In this document: positions 32,525 to 41,821 of the stretch, piece by piece | How positions within the stretch are numbered: the first letter of the stretch is position 1 | Layout of the letters: each line of letters begins with the position of its first letter | NCBI GenBank assembly: GCA_028285005.1 | Contig: JANQQP010000036.1 | Coordinates: 1-53,794, forward strand | Origin: Dehalococcoidia bacterium | GTDB taxonomy: Bacteria > Chloroflexota > Dehalococcoidia > Lucifugimonadales > Lucifugimonadaceae | DNA: 53,794 bases | Direction of reading: 5' to 3' | Position numbers and translations under genes: made by a program | The notes under the pieces: generated by a model | The model's database searches: none | The model's input: the letters and a program-made list of their open reading frames with translations, nothing else | Told to the model about the DNA's origin: nothing

Positions 32525-33799
32525 ATGCGCTTCGATCAGAGACTAATCGACGGAATCCCGCTCGGCCCACAGGGCCGAGGTGTAGTGGTGTTCGGCGTTG
32601 CGGTGGCGGTCATATTCGGACTGTTCGCCGCAGCCGGAGAGACCGGACCCGTCGGCATCCTGCTCTCAATCTGGGGCGGAGCATTCGTTGTGTTCGTGCT
32701 GTATCGGCTGGCGTACTTCGCCGAGACGGTACAACTGGTGCTGCCCGGGCGGACCGAGCCAAACTATGAACGCTTGCGCCGAAACACCGGCAAGAGAAGA
32801 CTTCAGCCGGGCGCAGACCCTGTCTACCTGAGCGTCAAAGAGGCGAACGACACCGAAGATGAGGTTGAGGCCGAAGACCGGGTGCTTGGGATTGAGGTTG
32901 GCGGACACGCTATCGCCTATCCGCTGGCTGCGATGGGGGTCAGGGAGGTTGCACACGAGGTCATGGATGGTCGCCATGTCTTCGTGACCTGGTGGCCTGT
33001 CACCTACTCAGCGCGGGCCTTCGTTGTCGAGGCCGAAGATGGAGCTGAGCCCGATCTCTACACGATTCGCAAGACTCTTCTGAACTCAATGGTGCTGACA
33101 GACGCGGCAGGCAACGAGATCGTGCAGTTCCTCGGCCAGACGGTGGTCGGACCTGACGCGGGTCACACGCTGAGGCAGATACCGGTGGTCTCCACCAACT
33201 GGCGCGCGTGGTCGGGCGCCTTTCCGCACACTGAAGTGATGTCGCTCGATGGAACTCCCGAGGTAGACATCTTCGAGCGGTACTACATCACAGACCGCGC
33301 CGGGCTGTACCAGCAGTCTGCGAATGACAAACGGTGGCATGACAAAGACAACGTAATCGGGGTCGAAGTCGACGGCGAAGCCCACTGCTATCCGTATCCG
33401 GCGCTAATCCAGCGTCCACTGGTCAACGATGAGGTGAACGGCACGGCTGTATTGGTCGCCCACGAGCGGCTGAGTGGGACGGCTGTGATATTCGATCGAG
33501 CGGTTGATGGCCGAACGCTTTCGTTCTCTGGCGATTCGAGAAACCCGATGCGCCCTGAGCCTGAACCGGGAGAGCTGGATATCCGGCGTCGCATCAACTA
33601 CGAGCCGTGGTTCCTGGTTGACTCTCAGACGGGCTCCCGGTGGCGCGCCGTCAGCGGCGAATGCGTGTCAGGTGAGTTGAAGGGCAAACGCCTGAAGGTG
33701 CTTAATGGCCAGAGCGGGTTCTGGTTCGCATGGGCAAGGTTCTACCCGCACTCCACGGTGCTCGAAGCCGCCCGCGGCGACAGAGAAGACCGAAAATGA
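32525..33799 (+). CDS. DUF3179 membrane protein lacking the Cys motif
   Basis: 424 aa. Two N-terminal membrane helices (about residues 20-40 and 45-68) are followed by two DUF3179 half-repeats: VLGIEVGGHAIAYPLAAMGV near 120 and VIGVEVDGEAHCYPYPALIQ near 280. The SYCTLCGSG motif of the family is replaced by TWWPVTYSARAF, and no equivalent Cys pair is seen. It ends GFWFAWARFYPHS, as in the family. Its stop overlaps mobA (ATGA). Confidence 0.85.
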   Translation: MRFDQRLIDGIPLGPQGRGVVVFGVAVAVIFGLFAAAGETGPVGILLSIWGGAFVVFVLYRLAYFAETVQLVLPGRTEPNYERLRRNTGKRRLQPGADPVYLSVKEANDTEDEVEAEDRVLGIEVGGHAIAYPLAAMGVREVAHEVMDGRHVFVTWWPVTYSARAFVVEAEDGAEPDLYTIRKTLLNSMVLTDAAGNEIVQFLGQTVVGPDAGHTLRQIPVVSTNWRAWSGAFPHTEVMSLDGTPEVDIFERYYITDRAGLYQQSANDKRWHDKDNVIGVEVDGEAHCYPYPALIQRPLVNDEVNGTAVLVAHERLSGTAVIFDRAVDGRTLSFSGDSRNPMRPEPEPGELDIRRRINYEPWFLVDSQTGSRWRAVSGECVSGELKGKRLKVLNGQSGFWFAWARFYPHSTVLEAARGDREDRK

Positions 33800-34494
33800 C
33801 GACGCCCCAACGCACTGGCGTTACGGGAGTCGTGATCGGTGGAGGCCGCAGTACTCGGCTGGGCACTCCAAAGCCGATGATTCACCTGGGCGGAAAGCTG
33901 GTGCTGGCTCGAGTGGCCGACACGCTGCGCTCCATGTGCGATGAGCTCGTGTTCGTGGCGCGTGATTCCCAGGGTGATGATTCACCAGACACCGCGATAG
34001 CTCTAAGAATGCATGTCGTGACAGACACGGCGCCATATTCGGGGCCGCTGGCAGCGATCCACGCAGGCCTGAAAGCAACCGTCACGCCGCTGGCGTTTGT
34101 GACCGGAGCGGACTATCCGTTTTTGTCGCGACGCCTGATCGGGGCGATGATTGCCGCCGCGTACAGTACCGGCGAAGAGCCAGAGTCTGTGTTCGTCCGG
34201 GTGGCCGGCAGGCTCCACCCACTGCACGCAGTGATGGTGACGGCCGACTGGAATGACATCTTCGGTAAGGCGCTGGAGGCCGGTGAACGTTCGCCGTCGA
34301 GAGTGATTGAAGAAGCTGTCGCGTATGACGGTCCGCCCGTTAGTGTGATGACTGAGGACGAAGCGGAGGCGCACGACCCGCGACTACTCAGCTTCTTCGA
34401 TATCGACACACCGGAACAGTTGAGGACAGCGCGCAGACTCCTTGACCCGCGTCGCGTGAACGTCAGACCCGATATTCGGCGAGAAGGTCTCTAG
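33796..34494 (+). CDS. mobA: Molybdenum cofactor guanylyltransferase-like protein
   Basis: About 232 aa from ATG 33796, overlapping the preceding stop by 4 bases. The N-terminal nucleotidyltransferase motif GVVIGGGRSTRLGTPKPM fits MobA (usual GG-x-S-x-R-(M/F)-G-x-x-K), with GADYPFLSRRLI later. MobA attaches GMP to the molybdenum cofactor. Some variation in the motif means a related sugar-nucleotidyltransferase cannot be excluded. It converges with the FtsX-type gene, one base from its stop. Confidence 0.78.
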   Translation: MTTPQRTGVTGVVIGGGRSTRLGTPKPMIHLGGKLVLARVADTLRSMCDELVFVARDSQGDDSPDTAIALRMHVVTDTAPYSGPLAAIHAGLKATVTPLAFVTGADYPFLSRRLIGAMIAAAYSTGEEPESVFVRVAGRLHPLHAVMVTADWNDIFGKALEAGERSPSRVIEEAVAYDGPPVSVMTEDEAEAHDPRLLSFFDIDTPEQLRTARRLLDPRRVNVRPDIRREGL

Positions 34495-34495
34495 C

Positions 34496-37400
34496 CTACT
34501 CGTAACGCAACGCCTCGGAAGGATAGATGCGCGAGGCCTGCCGGGCAGGAATGAGCGTCGTTAGCAACGCAGCGATCACTGCTATCACCACGATCACCGT
34601 CACGGTTAGCCATGGAACTGAGAAGCTCAGGCCGTCGAACGAATCCTGGATGTCATTGACGATCTGCCAGGAGATGAGAGCACCGAGCAGCAGTCCGATC
34701 GCAGTGCCGATGACCGTGACGAACACAGACTCCAGTAAGAACTGAACCTGGATCATCCTGGATTTGTAGCCGATAGCCCGCATCATTCCGATTGAGACGC
34801 GGCGTTCGACGACCGCACGGAACGAAAGCACGCCGAGCGAGGCGACTCCGACGACCAGTCCAAGTCCCATGAACGCCTGGAAGAGACGCCCGAAAGCATC
34901 ATTCTGCGCGATGCCGTCTTCGATCTCTTCGAATGTGTCCGTGGCCAGCAGACTGTTGTCCAGGAAAACCGTCTCCATGAGAGCGGCCGTTCTACCCGGA
35001 TCCACGCCATCCGCGAGCTTCAGTCGGTAGGTCGTGAACGGTACCGGTTCGTTTGAGATCTCATCGAAGATGGCTGCGCTGGTCGTGATCACCGCCGCGG
35101 TCGTCCCATCATCACTCTGTTCGAAAGACCCGGCGAATGGGTCCACTGCCCCAATCACCGTCCTGTTCACGGTCTCGCCCTGTCCGCGGGTCTGCCGTAT
35201 TGCGATCTCGAACGCCTCGATCTCCTCGTCATCATCCTGGGCTATGCCCTCAACCTGGAAGCCGGCAGGCCCAAAGCCGAAGCCACCGCCAGCGGGCGCC
35301 TCCAGCAGACCGTTCGACACGACTGCGAGCGTGGGATCGTTCGCAAGAGCAGCCCATATTGCTCGTCCAACCGCCAACTCGTCGCCAGTGTCAGTACCGG
35401 CCGGCAAGAAGGCCGGGTCGTAATGTGACATCTCGAACTGGGCGTTTCTCAGGTAATCGTCGTTGACGCCGCGCACCGGCACTTCGAGGAATCGGAGCTC
35501 TTCAGCGCCGGACTGTCGCGCCTCACCGGCCAGGTCGCTGCTCGCGGCAATAACGGTGAAATCATTCGCGTTCAGCTCTGGCGCAGCCTCAATCGAAGCA
35601 GCCATGTTTTCTACGGGAAGCTCTGAGCTAGTCTCAGCTCGGACATCGAACCCGCCGGTGGCCTTGTCCGGCGTGTCGATGATGTCGTTCCCCAGGTTGT
35701 TGAGGATCGAGAAGACCATGAGCGTGAAGATCACGAGAGCGAACATGGCGACTGTGAGCCCTGTCCGGAAGCGCGAGGAAGTCGGGTAGGCAATGGCCGG
35801 CTTGAGTATCGGTCGCAATGTTCGGTTGTTGCCGAGCGTCGCCTGCACAGCATTGGTAATCAGGTCGGCGTTGTACATGATTACCCACACGCCGGACGCA
35901 ACCATCCAAACGCCAGAGACGATGAACATCTCGATGCCGCCATCGAGTTCTCCAGTGATCGATTCGCTGAATGAGGTCCAGGAGAACCAGCCCCAGAAGA
36001 CCAACAGCAGTCCACCCATGGCGGTGAAGCCGATACGGTCGGCAACTTCACGCCTCGTTCCCCGGCGGAACAACAGCCACCTGGTCGTTTGACCGACTCC
36101 GACCAGCAGCAAACTGCCCGACATCGAGTAAAGGAACGCGGAGTTAACGAACCCGGCTTCGCCAACAATGGTGATGATGACACCGAGTAGACCGATCACG
36201 GTCTGAGGTATTCCAGTGCGGAAGTACGGGCTGACGAGCCTCCACACTTCGAACCCGACTCGACCGATCCATGGAAGGATCAGGACATAGAGAATCAGCA
36301 GAACGATATCGACTCCAACGCTCCGCGAGGACTTCGCACGACGGACCAGCAAGTAGAGCTGCCAGACCGGCGAAATGGCCGCTATGCCGAGGTTCTGGAA
36401 ACGTCGCTTTAGCGGCGGAACCTCGGAAGGCACAAGCTCGGCCGGAAGCCCGCGAATTGCGACGACGATATTTAGCTTGCTGACCCGGAACGCTGACACC
36501 GCAACTGTTGCCAGTGTTAGCAGCAGTCCAAGCGAGAATCCGGCGATCACTGATGTGGCCGTGATGGTGAACCGGAATTCGAAGCCTGCGTCATCATCGG
36601 TCGCACCAATGGCGTTGACTAGCAGAGCGACCAGGCCGCCAGACGCGGCGAGACCGACAATCGTTCCGACGATGGCCGCTCCTATGGCGTAGGCAACACC
36701 TTCGTACGTGAACATCTGCACGAGGTGCCGGCGCTTAGTGCCGACGGCCCGGGCGATTCCCATCTCGCTAGAACGTTCGGCGGCGAGCATCACGAAGACA
36801 AGGAAGATCAGAAGCAGTCCGACAATGATCGAGAACGAGCCGAAGATCGAGAAGAATGTGACAAAGATGTTGCCGATGAGCTCAGCAAAGTCGAGTCCGT
36901 CCTGCTTGATCTCGTCGACGCCGAGCAATTCAACCTGGAAGAAGAGGAAAGTGATCGGCAGAACCTGGTCGGTGAGGCCCGCGGATTCGACAGCGGCGAT
37001 GACCTGGCCGGCCACCTGAGATTTAACGGCAAGTGCCCTGAATCTCTCCGACGTCCGGTCTCCGGAAACGATCTCACCGATTAGTTCGTTAAGGTCATCC
37101 TCTGTGTCGGAGTTGATCGTGTCGCCAGGATTGTCTGCGATTCGCTGCTCTATCGCAGCAACCACCGCAACTCGGCTCAATGCGTCGAACAGCTGGCTGG
37201 CAATCTCCGGGTCGGTGAACTGAACACGAAGCTCTTCAGCCACTTCGTCTGACAGGTCTGCTGAACCCTCACGTCCGCCAAGCAGTGAAACATCAATCCT
37301 GTTGACCTGTCCTGACCGGTCCATGATCCGCTGCATGTCGGGCAGCGAAACGATAAGTCGATCGTCGTTGGCCGAGAGACCACCGTCGACCATCACGGCG

Positions 37401-38056
37401 TTCAGCGTGAAGTCGTGCCGTCCCGTCGGTGTGACAAGAGTCAGCCGATCTCCGGCCTGTGCATCGATCTCGTCAGCGGCAGTCTCGTTTATGTAAGCCT
37501 GTCCACTCTGCAGCGAGGCCACTGTCAAGGTTTCACCAGTGGTCGCGGTGATACTTCCGAAGCCATCTGTGCCGGCAGGATCAAATCCCACAACGTTCAT
37601 GCGCGCTTCTGTGAGCTGCGTTCTGTTGTTAAGGACCGGAAGAATTTCGCGAATCTGCAGCAGCACGCCATCGACGTTGGGGTTCGATTGCGTAATGTCG
37701 AGCACGGCCTGCTGGGTCTCAGCATCGATATAGGCATCGCCGACAATACTCGTGGGATCCGCCGCAGACCGTATGCGAATGTCGGTGTCGCCGAGCGCAT
37801 CGAGCACAGTGCCGCGGATCGATCCGGAGACGGTGTCACCGATAGCCAGCGATGCGGCGATGATCGTCGTGGAGAGCATCAGACCGACGACGATGAGCGC
37901 GGTCTGGGCGGGACGGCGTGGGATGTTCCTCAATGCCAGCTTGACGAGGATCCTGTTCCTCATTCCCAAGATGACGACGATGACCAGAGAGATGATGAGC
38001 AGCGTCGCCAGTACGGTGGCGACCGTGTTCATATCCAGCCCAAAAAACTCTCTCAT
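34496..38056 (-). CDS. Large ABC transporter permease (MacB/FtsX type, duplicated)
   Basis: 1186 aa. It begins with a membrane helix, a basic segment and another helix (TALIVVGLMLSTTIIAAS), followed by a MacB-like extracellular domain to about 390. FtsX domain 1 (about 400-560) follows, then several extra helices (600-770), a second extracellular domain (780-1050), and FtsX domain 2 (1060-1186, ending PARQASRIYPSEALRYE). It is likely a two-in-one permease that uses one chain for both halves. It may handle lipoproteins, peptides or drugs. The ATPase gene upstream overlaps by 4 bases. Confidence 0.9.
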   Translation of the reverse strand: MREFFGLDMNTVATVLATLLIISLVIVVILGMRNRILVKLALRNIPRRPAQTALIVVGLMLSTTIIAASLAIGDTVSGSIRGTVLDALGDTDIRIRSAADPTSIVGDAYIDAETQQAVLDITQSNPNVDGVLLQIREILPVLNNRTQLTEARMNVVGFDPAGTDGFGSITATTGETLTVASLQSGQAYINETAADEIDAQAGDRLTLVTPTGRHDFTLNAVMVDGGLSANDDRLIVSLPDMQRIMDRSGQVNRIDVSLLGGREGSADLSDEVAEELRVQFTDPEIASQLFDALSRVAVVAAIEQRIADNPGDTINSDTEDDLNELIGEIVSGDRTSERFRALAVKSQVAGQVIAAVESAGLTDQVLPITFLFFQVELLGVDEIKQDGLDFAELIGNIFVTFFSIFGSFSIIVGLLLIFLVFVMLAAERSSEMGIARAVGTKRRHLVQMFTYEGVAYAIGAAIVGTIVGLAASGGLVALLVNAIGATDDDAGFEFRFTITATSVIAGFSLGLLLTLATVAVSAFRVSKLNIVVAIRGLPAELVPSEVPPLKRRFQNLGIAAISPVWQLYLLVRRAKSSRSVGVDIVLLILYVLILPWIGRVGFEVWRLVSPYFRTGIPQTVIGLLGVIITIVGEAGFVNSAFLYSMSGSLLLVGVGQTTRWLLFRRGTRREVADRIGFTAMGGLLLVFWGWFSWTSFSESITGELDGGIEMFIVSGVWMVASGVWVIMYNADLITNAVQATLGNNRTLRPILKPAIAYPTSSRFRTGLTVAMFALVIFTLMVFSILNNLGNDIIDTPDKATGGFDVRAETSSELPVENMAASIEAAPELNANDFTVIAASSDLAGEARQSGAEELRFLEVPVRGVNDDYLRNAQFEMSHYDPAFLPAGTDTGDELAVGRAIWAALANDPTLAVVSNGLLEAPAGGGFGFGPAGFQVEGIAQDDDEEIEAFEIAIRQTRGQGETVNRTVIGAVDPFAGSFEQSDDGTTAAVITTSAAIFDEISNEPVPFTTYRLKLADGVDPGRTAALMETVFLDNSLLATDTFEEIEDGIAQNDAFGRLFQAFMGLGLVVGVASLGVLSFRAVVERRVSIGMMRAIGYKSRMIQVQFLLESVFVTVIGTAIGLLLGALISWQIVNDIQDSFDGLSFSVPWLTVTVIVVIAVIAALLTTLIPARQASRIYPSEALRYE

Positions 38057-38769
38057 TGCGATGTAGCGCCGTTGGCGCCGGAGCCGGCGCGCTCGCTTTC
38101 GATCTGACCGTCACGCATGAAGACGATTCGGTCCGCAAGTTCGCCTACTTCAAGGCTGTGCGTGACGATCACAAAGGTCTGGCCTTGCTCGCGGTTCATC
38201 TGGAGCAGCACGTTCATGATCTCGGTGCTGTTCTCGGTATCGAGGTTTCCGGTCGGCTCGTCCGCCCAGACGATCGCCGGTTCGTTGGCCAGAGCGCGTG
38301 CAATCGCGACTCGCTGCGCCTGTCCGCCTGATAGCTCCGCAGGTGTGTGGTTCGCTCTCTCAGCGAGGCCCACCTGCTCCAACTTCTGCATGGCCGTCTC
38401 ACGAGCCTGGGAACTTCCAACACCGGCAAGCACCAGCGGCAACTCGACATTCTCGCGAGCGCTTAGCACCGGTAGAAGGTTGAACGACTGGAAGACGAAG
38501 CCCATGAAACGGGCACGGTAGTCACTCAGAGCGTTGTCTGACATGCCACTCAGCGACCGTGAGTTGATGGAGATATCACCGGAGTCGATACCATCGAGGC
38601 CAGACAAGCAGTTGAGCATCGTGGTCTTGCCAGAGCCACTCGGACCCATGACGGCGACCATCTCTCCGGGTGCGACATTGAGATCGACGCTCCGCAGGGC
38701 TTCCACAACAACGTCTCGCGAGCGGTAAGTCTTAACGACTTTACTCGCCTGAATGATCGGATCGGCCAT
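38053..38769 (-). CDS. LolD/MacB-type ABC transporter ATPase
   Basis: 238 aa, complete: Walker A GPSGSGKTT, signature LSGGQAQRVAIARAL, Walker B AIVWADEPTGNLD and H-loop IVTHSLEV. It drives the large permease encoded next, with which it shares 4 bases. AGAGGGAC is the SD before the ATG. Confidence 0.93.
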   Translation of the reverse strand: MADPIIQASKVVKTYRSRDVVVEALRSVDLNVAPGEMVAVMGPSGSGKTTMLNCLSGLDGIDSGDISINSRSLSGMSDNALSDYRARFMGFVFQSFNLLPVLSARENVELPLVLAGVGSSQARETAMQKLEQVGLAERANHTPAELSGGQAQRVAIARALANEPAIVWADEPTGNLDTENSTEIMNVLLQMNREQGQTFVIVTHSLEVGELADRIVFMRDGQIESERAGSGANGATSQ

Positions 38770-38987
38770 CGTCCCTCTACTTCGTTTCCTGCGCGCTGCG
38801 GTACATGGTCTCGCAGCACCGAATTTTCACCCGAACAACGATAGCATCTACGTGCTGAATTTGCCGCCAGTTTCCCGCGTCGTGAGCGGCAATCGGCGAT
38901 AACATCGGGTGCCCGTTCATGGTTCGCGTAGAGAGCTTGATTCCATGACCACACAGCCGTCTTCAACCCAAGTAACAAGGGACAACC

Positions 38988-39533
38988 ATGCCGAAAAAGA
39001 GACTGCCGAAGAAGCACAAAGGTCTGGTCTTAATAAACACCGGCCATGGCAAGGGCAAGAGCACGGCTGCCTTCGGCATGCTGCTGAGAGCCTGGGGCCG
39101 TGACATGAAGGTGGCCGCGGTCCAGTTCATTAAGAGCCAGACCAGTAAGTATGGCGAGCACCGGGCGCTGGAGAAGATGGGAGTCGAGATCATACCCGCG
39201 GGCCGCGGCTTCACATGGACTTCTCATGACCTGGACGAGGATGCTGAACGGGCGCGCCACGGCTGGAAGACGGCATCGGAGATGATCCTCTCTGGCGACT
39301 ACGACGTCATGATGCTGGATGAGATCACATATCCGGTCCGCTACGGCTGGATCGATGCCAAGGAGATAGTCGATACCTTGAGCCGTCGCCCTGAGATGAT
39401 GCACGTGGTTCTGACGGGCCGGAACGCAGCCGATGAGCTGGTTGAGTACGCCGATCTCGTTACGGAAATGAAGATGGTCAAGCACCCGTATGAATCGCAG
39501 GGTGTGACGGCGCAGAAGGGCGTTGAGTATTGA
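38988..39533 (+). CDS. cobO: Cob(I)alamin adenosyltransferase
   Basis: 181 aa. P-loop GHGKGKST, AFGMLLRAWG, VAAVQFIKS and EITYPVRYGW are typical of CobO/BtuR. It adenosylates corrinoid. AGGGAC precedes the ATG. It is followed by cobQ with overlap, indicating a corrinoid pathway operon. No cobalamin riboswitch was found in the 218 bases upstream. Confidence 0.95.
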   Translation: MPKKRLPKKHKGLVLINTGHGKGKSTAAFGMLLRAWGRDMKVAAVQFIKSQTSKYGEHRALEKMGVEIIPAGRGFTWTSHDLDEDAERARHGWKTASEMILSGDYDVMMLDEITYPVRYGWIDAKEIVDTLSRRPEMMHVVLTGRNAADELVEYADLVTEMKMVKHPYESQGVTAQKGVEY

Positions 39534-41124
39534 GCATCCCGGTGGCCAGTCGATGAACGCCGGCGCTGGCAATGCGAAGACCCTGATGGTGCAAGGAACA
39601 GGGTCATCCGTCGGCAAGAGCACACTGACCGCAGCCCTGTGCCGGATCTTCATGCAGGACGGCATTGCCGTTGCGCCGTTCAAGGCTCAGAACATGTCGA
39701 ACAACGCCTTCGTCACTCCTGACGGCCTCGAGCTCGGACGGTCGCAAGCGGTTCAGGCGGCCGCGTCGGGCATTGAACCGTCTTCAGACATGAACCCGAT
39801 TCTGCTGAAGCCCGAGGGCGATGGCCGGTCGCAGGTTGTGCTGAATGGCCGGCCGGAAGGCAGCTTCAAGGCGCGCAGCTACTACGAGGGGCGCGATCGG
39901 CTTTGGTCGGAAGCGACAGCGGCACTGGACCGACTGCGCGCCGCATATGAGCTGGTGGTGATGGAGGGCGCTGGTTCGCCCGTCGAGGTCAACTTGCGCG
40001 ACCGCGACATCGTCAACATGGAGATCGCTCTCTACTGCCAGGCTCCGGTTCTGCTGGTTGCCGACATCGACCGCGGCGGCGTATTCGCTTCGCTGCTTGG
40101 CACTTTGGAGCTGTTGAGGCCTGAGGAGCGAGAGTTGGTGAAGGGTCTGGTAATCAACAGGTTCCGTGGCGACCGATCGCTGCTGGAGCCTCTGCCGCAA
40201 ATGATCGCTGATCGCACAGGCGTGCCAGTCGTTGGCGTCGTGCCGATGGTCCCGGACCTGCAGGTGCGTGAAGAGGACGGGATGTCGCTCGAGCGTGAGC
40301 AGGGGTTGAGACGGCCGGGAGCGATGAAGGTGGCAGTGCTGCGGCTTCCACGGATCTCGAATTTCGATGATTTCGACCCGCTGGCCAGGGCCGGTCTAAG
40401 CATCCATTTCGCAAGTAAAGCTTCTGAGCTTGAAGACGCACACATAGTCATCATCCCAGGCACGAAGCACACCATCGCTGATCTACGCTGGATGAAGAGC
40501 CGAGGTTTAGATAAGGCTGTGGTCGCGGCCGCTGACAGAGGCGCTCAGGTCGTAGGCGTATGCGGTGGCTACCAGATGATGGGCGAACTGTTGGACGACC
40601 CGCTGGGTGCGGATGGCGGCGAGCCAGACTCTGAGCGGGGTCTCGGGCTGTTGCCGTTGCAGACAGTGTTCAGTTCGGACAAGGTGACGCGGCGCGTTGA
40701 GTTGCGTGTGGTGGATGGTGCCGAACGATCTGCGCTGTCCCCTGGCGCTACCGGCTACGGCTACGAGATCCACACCGGTGAGACGACAGCGACCGGCGCC
40801 TCGGAGCTTGCGCCGCTACTGGAGATCGATCGCGGTGACCGAGTACCGAGGCTTGATGGCGCGGTGTCTGATCAGGGCAATGTGATTGGCTGTTATGTGC
40901 ATGGACTGTTCGACTCGCCCGGCTTGCTTCAGCCTTTCTTGAACTCGGTGGCTGAGCGTTGGGGATTGGAGCCGCCGGTGGTGACGCCCTTTTCAATGGA
41001 GGACGAGTACGACAGGCTGGCAGCAGTTGTGAGAGAAGCGCTCGACATGGATGCAATTCGGCAGATGGCCGGTATAGGCGCCAGCAGACCAAAGGACGTT
41101 ACCGCACCGTCCAATTCCCAGTAG
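39523..41124 (+). CDS. cobQ: Cobyric acid synthase
   Basis: 533 aa. The N-terminal ATP-binding domain begins VQGTGSSVGKST, then APFKAQNMSNNAF and DIDRGGVFASLLGTL. A C-terminal glutamine amidotransferase has the Cys in VCGGYQMMG (about residue 347) and YVHGLFDSP. It amidates the corrin side chains. The TTG start overlaps cobO by 11 bases; ATG 39553 is an alternative. Confidence 0.95.
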   Translation: MSIEHPGGQSMNAGAGNAKTLMVQGTGSSVGKSTLTAALCRIFMQDGIAVAPFKAQNMSNNAFVTPDGLELGRSQAVQAAASGIEPSSDMNPILLKPEGDGRSQVVLNGRPEGSFKARSYYEGRDRLWSEATAALDRLRAAYELVVMEGAGSPVEVNLRDRDIVNMEIALYCQAPVLLVADIDRGGVFASLLGTLELLRPEERELVKGLVINRFRGDRSLLEPLPQMIADRTGVPVVGVVPMVPDLQVREEDGMSLEREQGLRRPGAMKVAVLRLPRISNFDDFDPLARAGLSIHFASKASELEDAHIVIIPGTKHTIADLRWMKSRGLDKAVVAAADRGAQVVGVCGGYQMMGELLDDPLGADGGEPDSERGLGLLPLQTVFSSDKVTRRVELRVVDGAERSALSPGATGYGYEIHTGETTATGASELAPLLEIDRGDRVPRLDGAVSDQGNVIGCYVHGLFDSPGLLQPFLNSVAERWGLEPPVVTPFSMEDEYDRLAAVVREALDMDAIRQMAGIGASRPKDVTAPSNSQ

Positions 41125-41173
41125 AATACGTACCACTTAAGACATCGCCGCACCGCACTCGACTTCACCATCT

Positions 41174-41389
41174 ATGAATTCTCGATTGAAGAGCTTCAGA
41201 AACGACTTCACGGACCAGATGATGATTCTGCTGGCTGTGATGATCCCATCGATCGCCGGTTCGTGGATCGGCGGCGGCGGCGGATTCTTCATCTCACTGA
41301 TCATCGCCTTGCCGATCACGATCGCTCTCATTCGCTACATCGAGGGCGAGTTGCCGGGGATGAGACAGAAGAAGCGCGGCAAAAGCTAG
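41174..41389 (+). CDS. Small membrane protein of unknown function
   Basis: 71 aa. One or two hydrophobic helices (MMILLAVMIPSIAGSWIGGG, then FFISLIIALPITIALI) are flanked by charged ends; the N-terminus is basic and the tail is Lys-rich. No family recognised. There is no strong SD, which lowers confidence, but composition fits a real membrane protein. It follows cobQ on the same strand. Confidence 0.5.
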   Translation: MNSRLKSFRNDFTDQMMILLAVMIPSIAGSWIGGGGGFFISLIIALPITIALIRYIEGELPGMRQKKRGKS

Positions 41390-41487
41390 CCGAATCCGCC
41401 TGTAGACCGCTATTGCTCCCCAACTGCGCGCCGGTCCGCCGCAGTTCAGACCGTTCTTCTCGCTCGCAGGCAGAAATAGCCTAAATT

Positions 41488-41496
41488 TGGTAGAAT
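41488..41496 (+). promoter_or_regulatory. Extended -10 promoter
   Basis: TGGTAGAAT, an extended -10 (TGn plus TAGAAT) about 80 bases before the small gene at 41575. There is no good -35. Confidence 0.4.
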
Positions 41497-41574
41497 TGTA
41501 GGGTTGAGCCTCAAGACAGTCCGACCAGTTTCACAGGTTCAAATCGGCCGGCAGACCAGCAGAAAGAGTGATTC

Positions 41575-41811
41575 ATGGCAAAGTCGACATCCGCATCTGA
41601 AAAGACAGCAGAGACTACAGACGCAGCGGATGGAGACTGCACGCATCACTGGGTGATTGAGCCGCCGAACGGCGCAGTGAGCAAGGGCAAGTGCAAGCTC
41701 TGCGGGACTGACCAGGAGTTCAGGAACTCGTTCGAGTACTCGTCCTGGTACGGAACCAAGTCTCCCAACGCGAACGCGAAAAACGCAAAGAAGCCGTCTT
41801 CTTCGAAGTAG
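41575..41811 (+). CDS. Small zinc-finger-like protein
   Basis: 78 aa. The central part CTHHWVIEPPNGAVSKGKCK-LCGTDQEF has a C-x2-H and a C-x2-C pair that could bind zinc. The N-terminus is Ala/Thr/Asp-rich and the C-terminus ends in Lys/Ser. I recall similar small proteins in Chloroflexota but no function. AAAGAG lies before the ATG. It converges with cofE. Confidence 0.7.
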   Translation: MAKSTSASEKTAETTDAADGDCTHHWVIEPPNGAVSKGKCKLCGTDQEFRNSFEYSSWYGTKSPNANAKNAKKPSSSK

Positions 41812-41821
41812 GTCCGCTTCC

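Noticed and set aside
37415..38107. 230-codon plus-strand frame
   Set aside because: Antisense shadow of the FtsX-type permease gene.
38770..38987. Possible cobalamin riboswitch upstream of cobO
   Set aside because: No B12-box-like sequence (AGYCAGGAGACCTGCC type) is visible.
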